Source: Neofusicoccum parvum
Taxonomy: Eukaryota > Ascomycota > Dothideomycetes > Botryosphaeriales > Botryosphaeriaceae
NCBI GenBank assembly: GCA_020912385.1
Contig: CP087215.1
Coordinates: 1,984,001 to 2,048,000, forward strand
Reading direction: 5' to 3'
Length of the DNA stretch: 64,000 nt
Positions 33,066-42,640 of this stretch are shown one piece after another. Positions within the stretch are counted from its first letter, which is position 1; the number at the start of each line of letters is the position of its first letter. The notes beneath the pieces are model-generated. The model was not told the origin of the DNA. It ran no database searches and worked only from the letters and a program-made list of their open reading frames with translations. A program made the position numbers and the translations under genes.

Positions 33066-35456
33066 TCAAGCCAAAAATATCGTCTGAAACTGTGGCTCTC
33101 TTACTTCAACCCAATATGTCAATGGAATATGTGCAACCGCCACCCGATAAGCCAACCCTCCCTCCCGCCGTATCAGGAGCGCATTCACAGTTGGAACTGG
33201 GTCCAGAAGTTGGTCGTCGCTGTCTCGGGGAACGACGAAGACGCCGCTACTTCGTTTGAAGGTGAAGAGATCAGAGTCGAAGAGAGCAGAGCGGACTGCT
33301 GAAAGAGAAAGTGCAACAAATTCGCAGTCGTTCTCTCCAGACTCCGAGAAAGAGCTTTCGTGTTGATGATAGTGGGATGACCCACATCCAACCCAGCCAA
33401 AATTCTCACCGCCTCGCGTTTGGATGTACTGGTAGACGAAGGAGTCAAGATTCAGACGCTTGCCCACCCTTAGTGTAGCTGTTTGTGCACGGAAACATAT
33501 AACGCCTGGCTTCATGTTTGCGCTGGATTGCTCATCTTGGTCTGGCGGGTGTTCTGCGGCTCCAAATATCTCTTTCCAGCAGTGTTCGTAATTGGGCCAC
33601 CGGTACTTGAGTATGTCATCCAAGTCCGCAAAAGGAGCACCATCCCATGACGAGGGGGCAGTTTTGCTCTCTACGCAGCCGAGACTTAAAGCCAGCGCGA
33701 GGTATATGCGAGGAGACAGCTTTTGGGAGAAAATTTGGGGTATGGCAACGCGGTCGTAATATTCTGGCTGAGCCTTTTCCGGAACCCACACAAGCGGGTC
33801 TTCTGTGGCGAAAATATCCTGGAGGCGATATGGAGATTCTTCTGATACCCTAAAGGCACGAATCAGGCTTCCCTGGTAGTCCCCGAGGCCTGATCTTCGT
33901 GCCTCGAGACGGCCCCCTAAGAAAGAGGACCACGACCAAGTAGGCAGTATGGTATCTTCGGACTTCGGTTTGATTTTTCCAGACTTGGGTGTAAGTTCAT
34001 CCGAGAGCAACAGAGCTTCGTCAAAACTTGGTAGGGGCAGCCCGTAGTAATGGTTTCCATTCGGATACAGCCGGTTGAGCATACCGCGAAATGCGCTGAT
34101 GATGTCGGAAGATTTTGTCAGTTCGCGTTGGAAATAAAAAAATACATGACGATTAAATGCACAAGCTCTCCGCTCCCCTGGTTTGAGCTGTGTGAAAGAG
34201 AAAATGCTGTCGTTATCAGCCTTCGTGCGGTCGTTGCCGAGCGCAGTGTGGATATCCTCATGCAGTATCTCTTCCTGGCATTCAAAACAAACTTGCTCAC
34301 GGCCAAAGTAGAGTGTCCGCTTGGCAAGCACGGCTTCTTGATATGTCCACGCTCTTGAATTCCAATAGCACCTTCGGATAGTGGCAGCGTGTGGCTCCAG
34401 GAGTTGTGTGACTGTGATGCCGTCGAAAGCCACTTGTTTATGGACATCCCGGGCTTGACTGACACCTCGAAGGCCAGCATTCATGTCCCAAAAGGAAGCC
34501 GCGACGATAACGAAGGAAGCTGACGCAAATATGGTGTCCATCGCGTCGATTTGCCGCGCCTTGGTGTCTAGATCGTCTTGGACAATGCACAAGCGATCCA
34601 CCCATAAATACCGCTCATTCAGCCGAGTGCATGCAGCCATGGCATCTTCAACTGTTTTCGGCATCCGCGACGGCTCTAGTCCATCGACTTGTCCCAAATC
34701 CTGGATTGAAGACTTCGTTGCTTGCAGCAAGGTTTCATTTGGACATCGACCCCAGACGTAGCTCAGTGCAACGAAGCGCACAGTCTCGGTCGGTTGAATG
34801 ACCCTTCGTTTCGCAATATCAATGAGGCGAAAATTGACCGGCAGGTCTGAAGCTGAAGATGAGCTGTCGTAGGGTCGAGTGCAGTTGTGTTGCTCATTGC
34901 ATCTTTCGAGCCATCTCCTGATCAGGTCCCAATCGTGGACAAGCAGCGGTCGAAGACTCCCTGGTGGAGCGCCAAACTCAATCTTCCGGACAAGAAGCTC
35001 TTGTGGTGACCTCATGACACCATTGAAATAGATTATCCAACCTAGTATGGAGCTTGAGGCGCCGTTATCTTTCCTGAAGAATGTGATTCCCCCGATGCGA
35101 GACAGTTCTGAAAAGGTCATATTGCAAGTCCATGCGATCAGGCTACACAGCTGGCAAGTGGAGTGCCACTGGTATTTGCTGGGTCGGAAAAACTGGACCC
35201 ATCCATTGGTGTCATCAGGAGCGTGCGGTATGCAGAACGTCATATGCCGGAGGCGGGAGTGTCGGCAAAACGGGCAAAGTCGAGAACCAGGATCATACTG
35301 CTGGGAGCACTCGTGGCATTCGACATGGAAGAATTCGCCTGCCCTGTCTTGTTGCGGCTTGATGCGTTCCACCTTGCGCCGCCAGTATCCGCGGCATTCC
35401 TCTTTATATATGGCACAGTGAGAACAACCTCCTGTGGTCAGCTTTGGAGGCTTCAT
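33066..35456 (-). CDS. HET-domain protein 3 with Cys-rich N-terminus
   Basis: HET-domain protein of 796 residues in one exon, from the ATG at 35456. The first 75 residues carry paired cysteines (CSHC, EECR, CHEC, CPFC, ending MTFC) spaced like a zinc-binding module. The HET domain lies at about 220-390: RFVALSYVWGRCP, MPKTVEDAMAACTRLN, YLWVDRLCIVQDD, FVIVAASFWDMNAGLRG and SRAWTYQEAVLAKRTLYFG. A C-terminal half without a recognised domain contains PTWSWSSFLGGR. It is presumed to act in vegetative incompatibility; activity is not deducible from sequence. Unlike HET 1 and 2 it lacks the HTCxHCQ motif and has YVWG instead of YCWGG, so it belongs to another HET subgroup and is not a recent duplicate. 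Confidence 0.9.
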   Translation of the reverse strand: MKPPKLTTGGCSHCAIYKEECRGYWRRKVERIKPQQDRAGEFFHVECHECSQQYDPGSRLCPFCRHSRLRHMTFCIPHAPDDTNGWVQFFRPSKYQWHSTCQLCSLIAWTCNMTFSELSRIGGITFFRKDNGASSSILGWIIYFNGVMRSPQELLVRKIEFGAPPGSLRPLLVHDWDLIRRWLERCNEQHNCTRPYDSSSSASDLPVNFRLIDIAKRRVIQPTETVRFVALSYVWGRCPNETLLQATKSSIQDLGQVDGLEPSRMPKTVEDAMAACTRLNERYLWVDRLCIVQDDLDTKARQIDAMDTIFASASFVIVAASFWDMNAGLRGVSQARDVHKQVAFDGITVTQLLEPHAATIRRCYWNSRAWTYQEAVLAKRTLYFGREQVCFECQEEILHEDIHTALGNDRTKADNDSIFSFTQLKPGERRACAFNRHVFFYFQRELTKSSDIISAFRGMLNRLYPNGNHYYGLPLPSFDEALLLSDELTPKSGKIKPKSEDTILPTWSWSSFLGGRLEARRSGLGDYQGSLIRAFRVSEESPYRLQDIFATEDPLVWVPEKAQPEYYDRVAIPQIFSQKLSPRIYLALALSLGCVESKTAPSSWDGAPFADLDDILKYRWPNYEHCWKEIFGAAEHPPDQDEQSSANMKPGVICFRAQTATLRVGKRLNLDSFVYQYIQTRGGENFGWVGCGSSHYHQHESSFSESGENDCEFVALSLSAVRSALFDSDLFTFKRSSGVFVVPRDSDDQLLDPVPTVNALLIRREGGLAYRVAVAHIPLTYWVEVREPQFQTIFLA

Positions 35457-36005
35457 GTAGGTGCGCAATGCTGCAGCTCAGCATGAAAGCTCGAAATGAC
35501 AAGACTGATTTGATCCGCATTCGTCAGCGAGCTCGGTCGGCTCTATCAGCGACCATACCTACGTGATGGGCCTAAAGCCTTCTCGTGCGCGTAGTGGACA
35601 GGTCTTGTTGATGGCTGCCGGGGAAAGTGGGCACCAGAGGCGTCGAATTTGCCATGTGTGCTGCTCTGCAAGGCTACCCCACCCCACTTTGGGCATCGTA
35701 AGCGGAGTGACGATTGAGCCGACGCTAGTAATTTCGGGGCGCGCCATGGCTACCCGACGTGCAGGCAACCCCTCAATTAAACCACACCGACTTGACTTTA
35801 TAGTATATATAACAGGTTAAAAGTATAAAGTAAAATATATACTTTAGTCTTGGTAGTTCGACAATACTCCAGAACTACCTAATAGAAAAGAGGGCGGTAG
35901 AAAAGTAGCCGCCTTCTTCAATCGCTGACGTATAAACTCTCCCATCATGCCACACACCTTTTGACTTTCACTGTTTAGACTCCTGCAATAACCCCCTACC
36001 CCAAC
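35457..36005. other. Intergenic with hairpin-forming segment
   Basis: Between HET gene 3 and the DUF3669 gene. It holds an AT-rich stretch (about 35795-35850) and inverted repeats described separately at 35852-35922. No gene was seen. Confidence 0.5.
35852..35922. repeat. Two adjacent small inverted repeats
   Basis: A perfect 8-bp pair GGTAGTTC (35852-35859) / GAACTACC (35872-35879) is followed by an imperfect palindrome whose core arms are GGCGG and CCGCC with TAG next to each arm. It may be a fragment of an element or a structured terminator; function unknown. Confidence 0.45.
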
Positions 36006-37289
36006 CTACGGATCATATGATTCAGAAGCAGCGGCAGCTGCTGCTTTCTGTTGCTGCTTATCCTCGTAGTCGACGATGACTGCCTGAATAAACTTCTTTG
36101 GAAGGTTGCGGATTTCAGGATTTTCATGGCGGAGGATGCGGTCGGAGACTTTCAAATACCGGATGGCGAACGCATTCCACAGATCTATGTCACGTTCATA
36201 CTCTCTAGAAGGCTTAGGGAAGTATGGATCATTGACCCGGTATGCGTTCACAGCTTTCTTGATGCCGTCGTTGTCCATAGTAATCTCCGAACATTGGTTG
36301 AAGTCGAGCACCCAAAGGTGCAGGGAACGCCTACTGAAGTTGATTTTCCTCTTTACTCGAAGTGCCGTGCTCGTATTCGGATCCATTTTCTGCAACTCCT
36401 CTGATGACAGAGGCTCCACGATGGGAAACGTTGGCGCGCTTCCCAATACGAACTCGACGTCACGAGCATCTATCCCAGCTTGCCAATGCAAGGCAGCCAG
36501 AGCTCCAGCCATGAACATCGCGAGCTCGATGGTGTCCATTTCGAGTTCTTCCATCTGGTTGAGATGTAGCTTGAAGTTTCGAAGGCTGAAGAAGCTTCCG
36601 CCACTTCTTCCCTAACGACTACCAAGGTAGATTCGGACCAGACAATCTTTATTTCCTGGAGCCACAAGAGCCTTGATCCGATGCCGCTCCGCACAGAATT
36701 TCTCCACCAAGAGTATGCGGATGGCAGGTGGCATGGGGAAAATTCTCTCCATGGAGTAGACGCCACAGGGAACGTGGATGGGAAGATCCTTCGCTGGAAG
36801 TAAGCCGCGATTATCCTCCCACCATTCTTCATCGGTCTTGGCCACAAAGTAATCCGGACATGGAACGTGGACCTCATCTGATACCTCAAGAGTCTTCGAA
36901 ATAGCCTCCCAGACCCTCGTGTTCATGACGTAATCATTCCAGAGCTGGATGTCGTCCGTCTTGGCCAGCTTCAAGACCTTCGTGTTTCCGTCTCGCGCAT
37001 AGACAGCTCCGCAAGCTCCCCATCCTATCAACCTATGTTGCGACGTGGTATTTCCATCAGCTGCAGCTTGTTGCTGTTCAGCAAAGCTCGACGTCGTGGA
37101 AATGACCGATCGTATCGACAGCAACTGTCCTAGTTGGAACTCGAGAGTCTCTTGTTCTGCATCCGCATTGTGGTCGTCAAGGCTGAGAAGTTGGGAAAGG
37201 CGGAGGCTGTCCATAATTGCAGCGTTTAAGGAGGCTGTACGCCCTACTGAGCTAGCTTCTGAAGACATCATTCTTCGTCGATCTGCCAT
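36006..37289 (-). pseudogene. DUF3669-domain protein interrupted by one TAG
   Basis: One frame from the ATG at 37289 to 36006 (427 codons before the terminal stop) has a single in-frame TAG at 36612-36614 (codon 226). Upstream: HRLIGWGACGAVYARDG, KVLKLAKTDD and HVPCGVYSMERIFPMP. Immediately after the stop, homology continues with FFSLRNFKLHLNQMEE, MAGALAALHWQAGIDARDVE and FVLGSAP, the hallmark of the fungal DUF3669 family (often annotated as zinc-finger protein; function unknown). A one-base change from CAG would restore continuity and no intron of sensible size can remove the codon. So this is a null allele, a sequencing error or, less likely, a readthrough codon. Elsewhere the coding sequence shows no damage, so the lesion is recent. 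Poly-Gln/Ala run near the C-terminus. Confidence 0.75.
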
Positions 37290-37681
37290 TTTCGTGCGAG
37301 GAAGAGAGTATCTGAGACTTATGTGCGTTTGCTGTAACTTGTGAGGTAAGTTTGAATTCGATGAAGGCGTGTTGGCGACCCTGGGTTGGGGGGTGCAGGC
37401 AGATATACGTTTCCGATTTTTCTTCCAACCAGGAAAGAACGGCTCTGCATTGTTTCGCTCGACTTTGGTAGCGTTGCTGCTGCCTTCTACGTAACCGTGG
37501 TTGGGCGCTACCCCAACAAATTTTCACAGTCGCACCTCTCTATTTTGAAGGTATAATTCACTTTGTGCGCCGCGAGAGCTTTAACACCGGTCCGATGACG
37601 TAAATGCGGAAGGAAAGTATTGAATAGAAGATACCATGTAGTGTCTTTGCTAGTACAGAATACTTACTATTCCAATCATCC
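37290..37681. other. Intergenic with dispersed repeat copy
   Basis: About 390 nt, upstream of the DUF3669 gene and downstream of the GPI-anchored protein gene. It contains one copy of the dispersed repeat (37561-37610). Confidence 0.5.
37561..37610 (+). repeat. Short dispersed repeat, copy 1
   Basis: About 50 nt (CTTTGTGCGCCGCGAGAGC... TAAATGCGG) similar to 42187-42236 in the same orientation. The shared core CGCGAGAGCTTTAA is identical and most differences are A/G or C/T. Confidence 0.6.
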
Positions 37682-38454
37682 TCAAAGCAAAACCACCAAG
37701 AAGAGTGTAGCCATCAGGCTGACGAATATCAATAGCTCACAGGGAAATACAGCTTTGTATCCAGCACCATGGGCCGGACTCCCGCCGTAAGTTCTGCCGC
37801 CCGAACTCCCAGACCTACCGCTACTCCCCGCTTTTGACTCATTGAAGGTTGTCCAGTCGGAAGACCCATCTTCAGCAGACTGCTCCTGCGCAGCTGTCCT
37901 TGCCATCTTGCTTGCCAGGCAGGCGCTTTCGTATTTCTTTATAACGCTGGATCCGCATTTGCTAAAGAGGTCGTCGCCGTTGGTGCTGGGTAATCGGGTC
38001 GACAACACTGTGCTCCTGAGCTTGCAGATACATGTCGCGGCCTCTGCTGCTTCGAATTCCGCGGCGCTTGGTGCATTTGAATGGAGGCAGTTTCCGATGC
38101 GGGTCTCGAGCTGTGCGCACTGGTTGTTGGAATTGTCGTTGCTTTGAACTTCTTCAATAAATTCCCGGACTTTGTCGTACGTGTCGTACGCGTTGAATAA
38201 TCTCTCCACTTCATGGTCAAATTAGTGACTTCCGGTTACTGAAAGTGAGATAAGGACTCCTCACAGCTCTCTATGTCTTCGGTAGTCTTGGATGAGACCA
38301 CAGGATTTTGGCTGGCAGGTTTCGGGACGGCCAACTGTGGGACGATGACAGGTTTTGGAACGGCTGGTACCCGGTTAAAAGGTTTTGGGATATGGAATGC
38401 AGCCTCAGATACAACTATAATGGTGAGACTGGTTGAGAAGATGGTGCACTTCAT
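37682..38454 (-). CDS. Predicted secreted, GPI-anchored protein of unknown family
   Basis: Two exons (38454-38265 and 38208-37682) joined in phase by a 56-nt intron (GTGAGG...TGAAG, branch CACTAAT) give 238 residues. The N-terminus is a signal-peptide-like hydrophobic stretch (CTIFSTSLTIIVVSEAAF). A Pro/Val-rich segment follows (PKPFNRVPAVPKPVIVPQ), then a helical region with cysteines (NNQCAQLETRIGNCLHS, AATCICKLRS, KCGSSVIKKYESAC). A Ser/Gly-rich linker and a hydrophobic C-terminus (CELLIFVSLMATLFLVVLL) fit a GPI-attachment signal or a membrane anchor. I do not recognise a family. The pattern (signal, Cys core, Ser/Gly linker, hydrophobic tail) is that of fungal cell-surface proteins. Without the intron the N- and C-terminal parts would be two unrelated small frames, so the join is the key assumption. 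Confidence 0.6.
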
Positions 38455-40086
38455 TTTTAGTAGTCATAGAAGATGATAGAGTGATGCTGCCGATCTAATG
38501 CCCACTGCGCTGCACCCTCTTCTTATTGCGGCGAAGGCGCTTTGGTGAGACAGACTTAAGGCTACGTCAGTACACATGTGACTCTAAAGATGCAGGTGAG
38601 CCTTGCACAAGTGGCTGCGCAAACACAGAAAGCTTGCGTGTTGCCCTTCAAGGTGCGAATCCAAGGCAACATCCTGGAAAATAACATTACACTAGGGCTG
38701 ATCAACCCTGTAGAAAGGCTTATGGTCTGCATGTGATGTATTACCAATAGTCATTGAAGCGTTTTTATAGGTCTACAGCCGAGCCTGGGGGCCAATTGCC
38801 AATCGTTCGAGTATTGCGTCGCAAGGCTGAAGCAAGTAATAGCCAATCTTGTTTCCCAAACCCTTTCCTCGGGACTCGATCAAACGATGTGCATACAGCT
38901 TGCCAACCAAGCCAGCCAATGTAGAGCTCAAATCTAGACACTTTCTGTGTACTGGACGCCCCTCACGGTGCATCATTCATCCACCTCATGCATATCCGCT
39001 TGCCGCTGCTCCCTTGCAACAACAAGACCTTACATGGAACTCTGAATAGCCTGATGTTGCCACATACTTGACACATCTAAATTCCAGCCAACTCTTTCCT
39101 CGAGAATTCTTCATGCTTCCATCAATGATTATCACCGAGGCTCGGGCGGTGGTTCATCTCTATAATTCCGGAGGGCTTCATGTCAGCTTACGGAGTCAGA
39201 ATCATGCCGATAGGACGATTGAAGCATTTACGCGTGGTCTCAGACTTTCAAATATTGCCATGATTTAGCCGTACGCATGAATGCGAAATGCACATCTTAT
39301 CGTTCCATCACAGCAATGCACTAGGCTTTCCTCCCGTACTGTCGTCTGCCCGCGTGGGATTCCAGAACAAAATGGCTGCTTGGCTGCTCAGCCTTTGGAC
39401 AAAAACTCTAGTGCCAAAACTTGCTTTTTCTTTTTTTCCCTTGCCTCGTGGAGTGGCAGCCTTGCCGATCGTTTCCATCCCTGCCCAGTGTCCCGCTCGG
39501 TAGGTACCCGCCGTCGGACGCTCCTCGGGTCCTTAATCGAACCTCACTCGACAACCACCATATTTTTCACCCTCAACCGTCTTCTGAACCTGCAGCTTAG
39601 GCCATGAAATCACCACACTAGAGGCTGTCCTTCATTTGAACGGCCAGATGGACTGAGTCTGTTTGAATGCCCGAGATTAGGTTGGCTCTGTTTCTATATG
39701 AACGCCGTGGAAATCAATAGCCAGTAGAGAGCCCAAGCTCAAGGACGCCATTAACTTCAGTACACATCTCTCAGGTTTGAAGATAGAGACTGAAGCCTCA
39801 TGAGAATGGTGACCGTACTGCACCTGAGGGTCAGCGAGTGCAGTGGCAGATTGCCAAGTAATGGCCCGAACGCTCTGTTGGACTACGAGTCAAGATCGGA
39901 TCTGACGGCAAGATAGACGTTCCAAGCATTTGACTTGATACGAAGTTTCCCATTCTTGCTAGCAACTTGAGTCAGTGCTAGATATCTTACTGTACAATCT
40001 TACATGCAATCCGCACTTAGAACACTAGTGGAGGCTGCTCTTGGACGGCTCTCACTGTTAGTCATTTGACCCATCATGAGATGGGA

Positions 40087-40114
40087 ATTCATTCATTCAT
40101 TCATTCATTCATTC
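40087..40114. repeat. (ATTC)7 microsatellite
   Basis: Seven perfect ATTC units in non-coding DNA. Confidence 0.95.
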
Positions 40115-40750
40115 CTGCATGTATATGTATAAGACTTGTATAAGCCTACAAGCTATGCATTCAAGTTGGCACGCTGGTTTATTGCCATTTGAACTTGCAC
40201 ACCGAAAGTGCATTGTGACCCATCAATTTCCAGACGAGACTTAGCGAGCGAGCCATCTCCACCTCTGACGTATGCACAGACTTGCCATGCTTGGCTAGCC
40301 GACATTACTTCCCCTCTGCCTCGAACTGGATAGCAGCGAGATACGAGTTTCCACAGCTACTTGTTAGTGGAGTGAGGGGCGTTTGACAGAAAAAAGGGCA
40401 ACTTACTCACGCAGGATGGCGCGGATGTGGTTGGACTGTGCCACGGTATTTGCCGGCGGTATGTCGAAACTAGTAGTATTGCACCAATATCGGAGTTCCG
40501 GAGCCACAAAGAAGTTCGCGAATCCACTTCCAAGCCCTCGCGTATCTCCACCATGGCTTCTCTTCCCCTCGTATCCCGCTGAACGAGCTTGTGATCAGGA
40601 CCGATTCCATCCCGATATCATGGTACATCTCGACACCAATGATAGAACCAAGAGAAATAGTGGGCTTGTCCAAGAAGACTAAGAGCTGAGGCTCAAATAA
40701 TACCAAGCGAATGGCTGCTTCCGCATGGTGAGCTCGAGCACTTAGAGGTG

Positions 40751-40758
40751 TATTTAAA
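40751..40758 (+). promoter_or_regulatory. TATA-like element upstream of the secreted-protein gene
   Basis: TATTTAAA lies 140 nt upstream of the ATG at 40891, a plausible TATA box position for a fungal gene. Assigned by position only. Confidence 0.4.
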
Positions 40759-40890
40759 GGCCCAGTCCCGCCAGAAGCGAAATCCTCCAAGAAGCACAGC
40801 AGGGTCTCCACCATCGGTATTCAACAGCCTCCGTCCGTACATCTCAGACTACCTCTTGTATTCGACCAAAGCTAATTTGCCTGGTAGACC

Positions 40891-41622
40891 ATGAAGACAT
40901 CCAGCAACTCTCTCCTCGCTCTCGCGAGCCTGGCAGCGCAGGTCTATGGCTTAGTCCAGATGGAGGTCCGGTACAGCGACAACATGATCGACGTCGGCAA
41001 CGCCGACATCTTTGCCGCAACCTGGCAGACGCTCTACGATACAGCGGGCAACGAGCGCGCAATCATGACGGACCGGTCCTTCGGCGCCGACAACAACCAA
41101 TGCACCCATGCCGAAGACAACAACCCCGACTTGACCGTCCGCGTCCAGATGAACGGCGCATGGGGCCAGACCCCCGGTCTGGAGCAACACCAGATGCGCG
41201 ACGCCCTCATCCAGTCCTTGTGGGAGGTCCTCAAGAGCGTTTCTGACCCCTACGGCTACGAGGTCTTCACCGGGTGCCGTGGCCTCACGTGGATGGAGAG
41301 CGTGGCCCAGGATCCCAATGCAGCTTGTGGACCTGCAAGCGCTGTTTCTTGCCTGGATCCATGCAGGAATGTCAACTCTCCCGGATTGGCCCAGTGCACC
41401 ACGCGTACGTGGGGCCATTCTGTTCCCTCGTCGCTGAGGGTCACGGCGTACATCGACGGTCAGCTGCAGCCTGATGACTTGATCATCACCTTCGAGTCTG
41501 CAGTGAACCCCCAGGGCGGTGGCTGTGGCTGGATGGAGCATATCTCTGCCGCTGTGGCTGGCTTCATCCCGGTTGCTGGTGGGCTCTTCGCGAGGGGTAT
41601 CTCTATTGCATGCTCGGAGTAA
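40891..41622 (+). CDS. Secreted cysteine-containing protein of unknown function
   Basis: Single exon, 243 residues. The N-terminus is a good signal peptide (MKTSSNSLLALASLAAQVYG), and the mature part has eight cysteines (NNQC, GCRG, AACG, SCLDPC, QCTT, GCGW, IACSE) that could form four disulfides. There is no membrane segment apart from a mildly hydrophobic Ala/Gly-rich stretch near the C-terminus (AAVAGFIPVAGGLFA), and no catalytic motif I can recognise. The codon use is even and the frame clean, so it appears to be a live gene. Size, secretion and Cys content fit extracellular effector-like or surface proteins of fungi, but nothing in the sequence proves that role. It sits between gene-free stretches in the accessory part of the window. 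Confidence 0.8.
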   Translation: MKTSSNSLLALASLAAQVYGLVQMEVRYSDNMIDVGNADIFAATWQTLYDTAGNERAIMTDRSFGADNNQCTHAEDNNPDLTVRVQMNGAWGQTPGLEQHQMRDALIQSLWEVLKSVSDPYGYEVFTGCRGLTWMESVAQDPNAACGPASAVSCLDPCRNVNSPGLAQCTTRTWGHSVPSSLRVTAYIDGQLQPDDLIITFESAVNPQGGGCGWMEHISAAVAGFIPVAGGLFARGISIACSE

Positions 41623-42640
41623 AAAAAAATGGGATACTGAGAACTATGTGGTCAAAGTTCTTGAAATCTTCATTTTCAGTGGACATGAGGGATAAATCAC
41701 GTAACTATGCTGAGGGCAACTGTGTTAAGTATATAATTAGATCTAAACAGCAACTTTTCTGAAGCTTTTTACGAGGTTGCCATATGTAACCGCCACGGGC
41801 TTACGCTGATGAAGAGGGCCCTGATATTAGATGATAAGTTCCCAATATATTGATCTTTGACGAAGCTATATCTGAGTGTTTTCTTCCATATTTACGTCGA
41901 TGATGCAGCTGGCTTAATCGGAGTTGAGTAGAAACTTACTGGAGCCACCTGACAGAGAATCACGCATCCTGACGCAAATTACTATGCATAAACAATTTGA
42001 GAGCAACCAACACTCTGGTGATAATGATATTTGATCGCGATGCTGCGGATGAATGTATGGATACAGGCGGCAGAAACATCTTTCAGCTCCCAGCGGCAGG
42101 AAGTGACTGTCAAGCATATTTTTTAAGACCTCCCGTGCGGCGGAAGGGTCACTACAGAATTTTCACTTCCATGCACCATCGACCTACTTTATACACCGCG
42201 AGAGCTTTAATACCGTTACGGTGAGGTAGATGCGGTACCGAGGTATTTATCGACACCACTGTTCCCCCAGTTATGCCGCAGCTTGAGCGTAGAAGCATGG
42301 AGACACGGGCTTTCCAAACGAAATGCTTGGGAAGTCCGCCTTTACAGATGAGTTGTACACGCATCTAAGCATAAATTTAGGAAGTAAGATTAGAAATTAC
42401 CAAAAGGACCTCCAGTGCAAAAAGAGAACATCCGATAACACATTTGCAAGCAGCCAATGCTCAAACCTCAGGAACGACAGGCAAGCGATCTTCCCAGGAT
42501 CCTCCATCATCCCACTACCAAAATTCCAAAACACTTCATCCAAATGCAAGACTTTATGCAATGCAGCAACTACCTTTGTGTACGTAAGGAAATCCTCATC
42601 CCATGCCATCTTTCCCACCTCAAACCTCACGATCAACCTG
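41623..42640. other. Intergenic with dispersed repeat copy
   Basis: About 1 kb between the secreted-protein gene and the 3' end of the unknown three-exon gene. Contains the second copy of the dispersed repeat (42187-42236). No gene seen. Confidence 0.5.
42187..42236 (+). repeat. Short dispersed repeat, copy 2
   Basis: About 50 nt (CTTTATACACCGCGAGAGC... TAGATGCGG) related to 37561-37610. Relative to copy 1 it has A for G at three places and T for C at another, plus a few other changes. Confidence 0.6.

Larger units (their letters stand above)
38455..40890. other. Gene-free region
   Basis: 2.4 kb with only short frames. Contains the ATTC microsatellite at 40087-40114 and, near its right end, a TATA-like element for the secreted-protein gene. 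Confidence 0.5.

Noticed and set aside
40470..40814. 114-codon minus-strand frame with protein-like parts
   Set aside because: It overlaps the promoter region of the secreted-protein gene, ends abruptly without a domain, and no exon partner was found.
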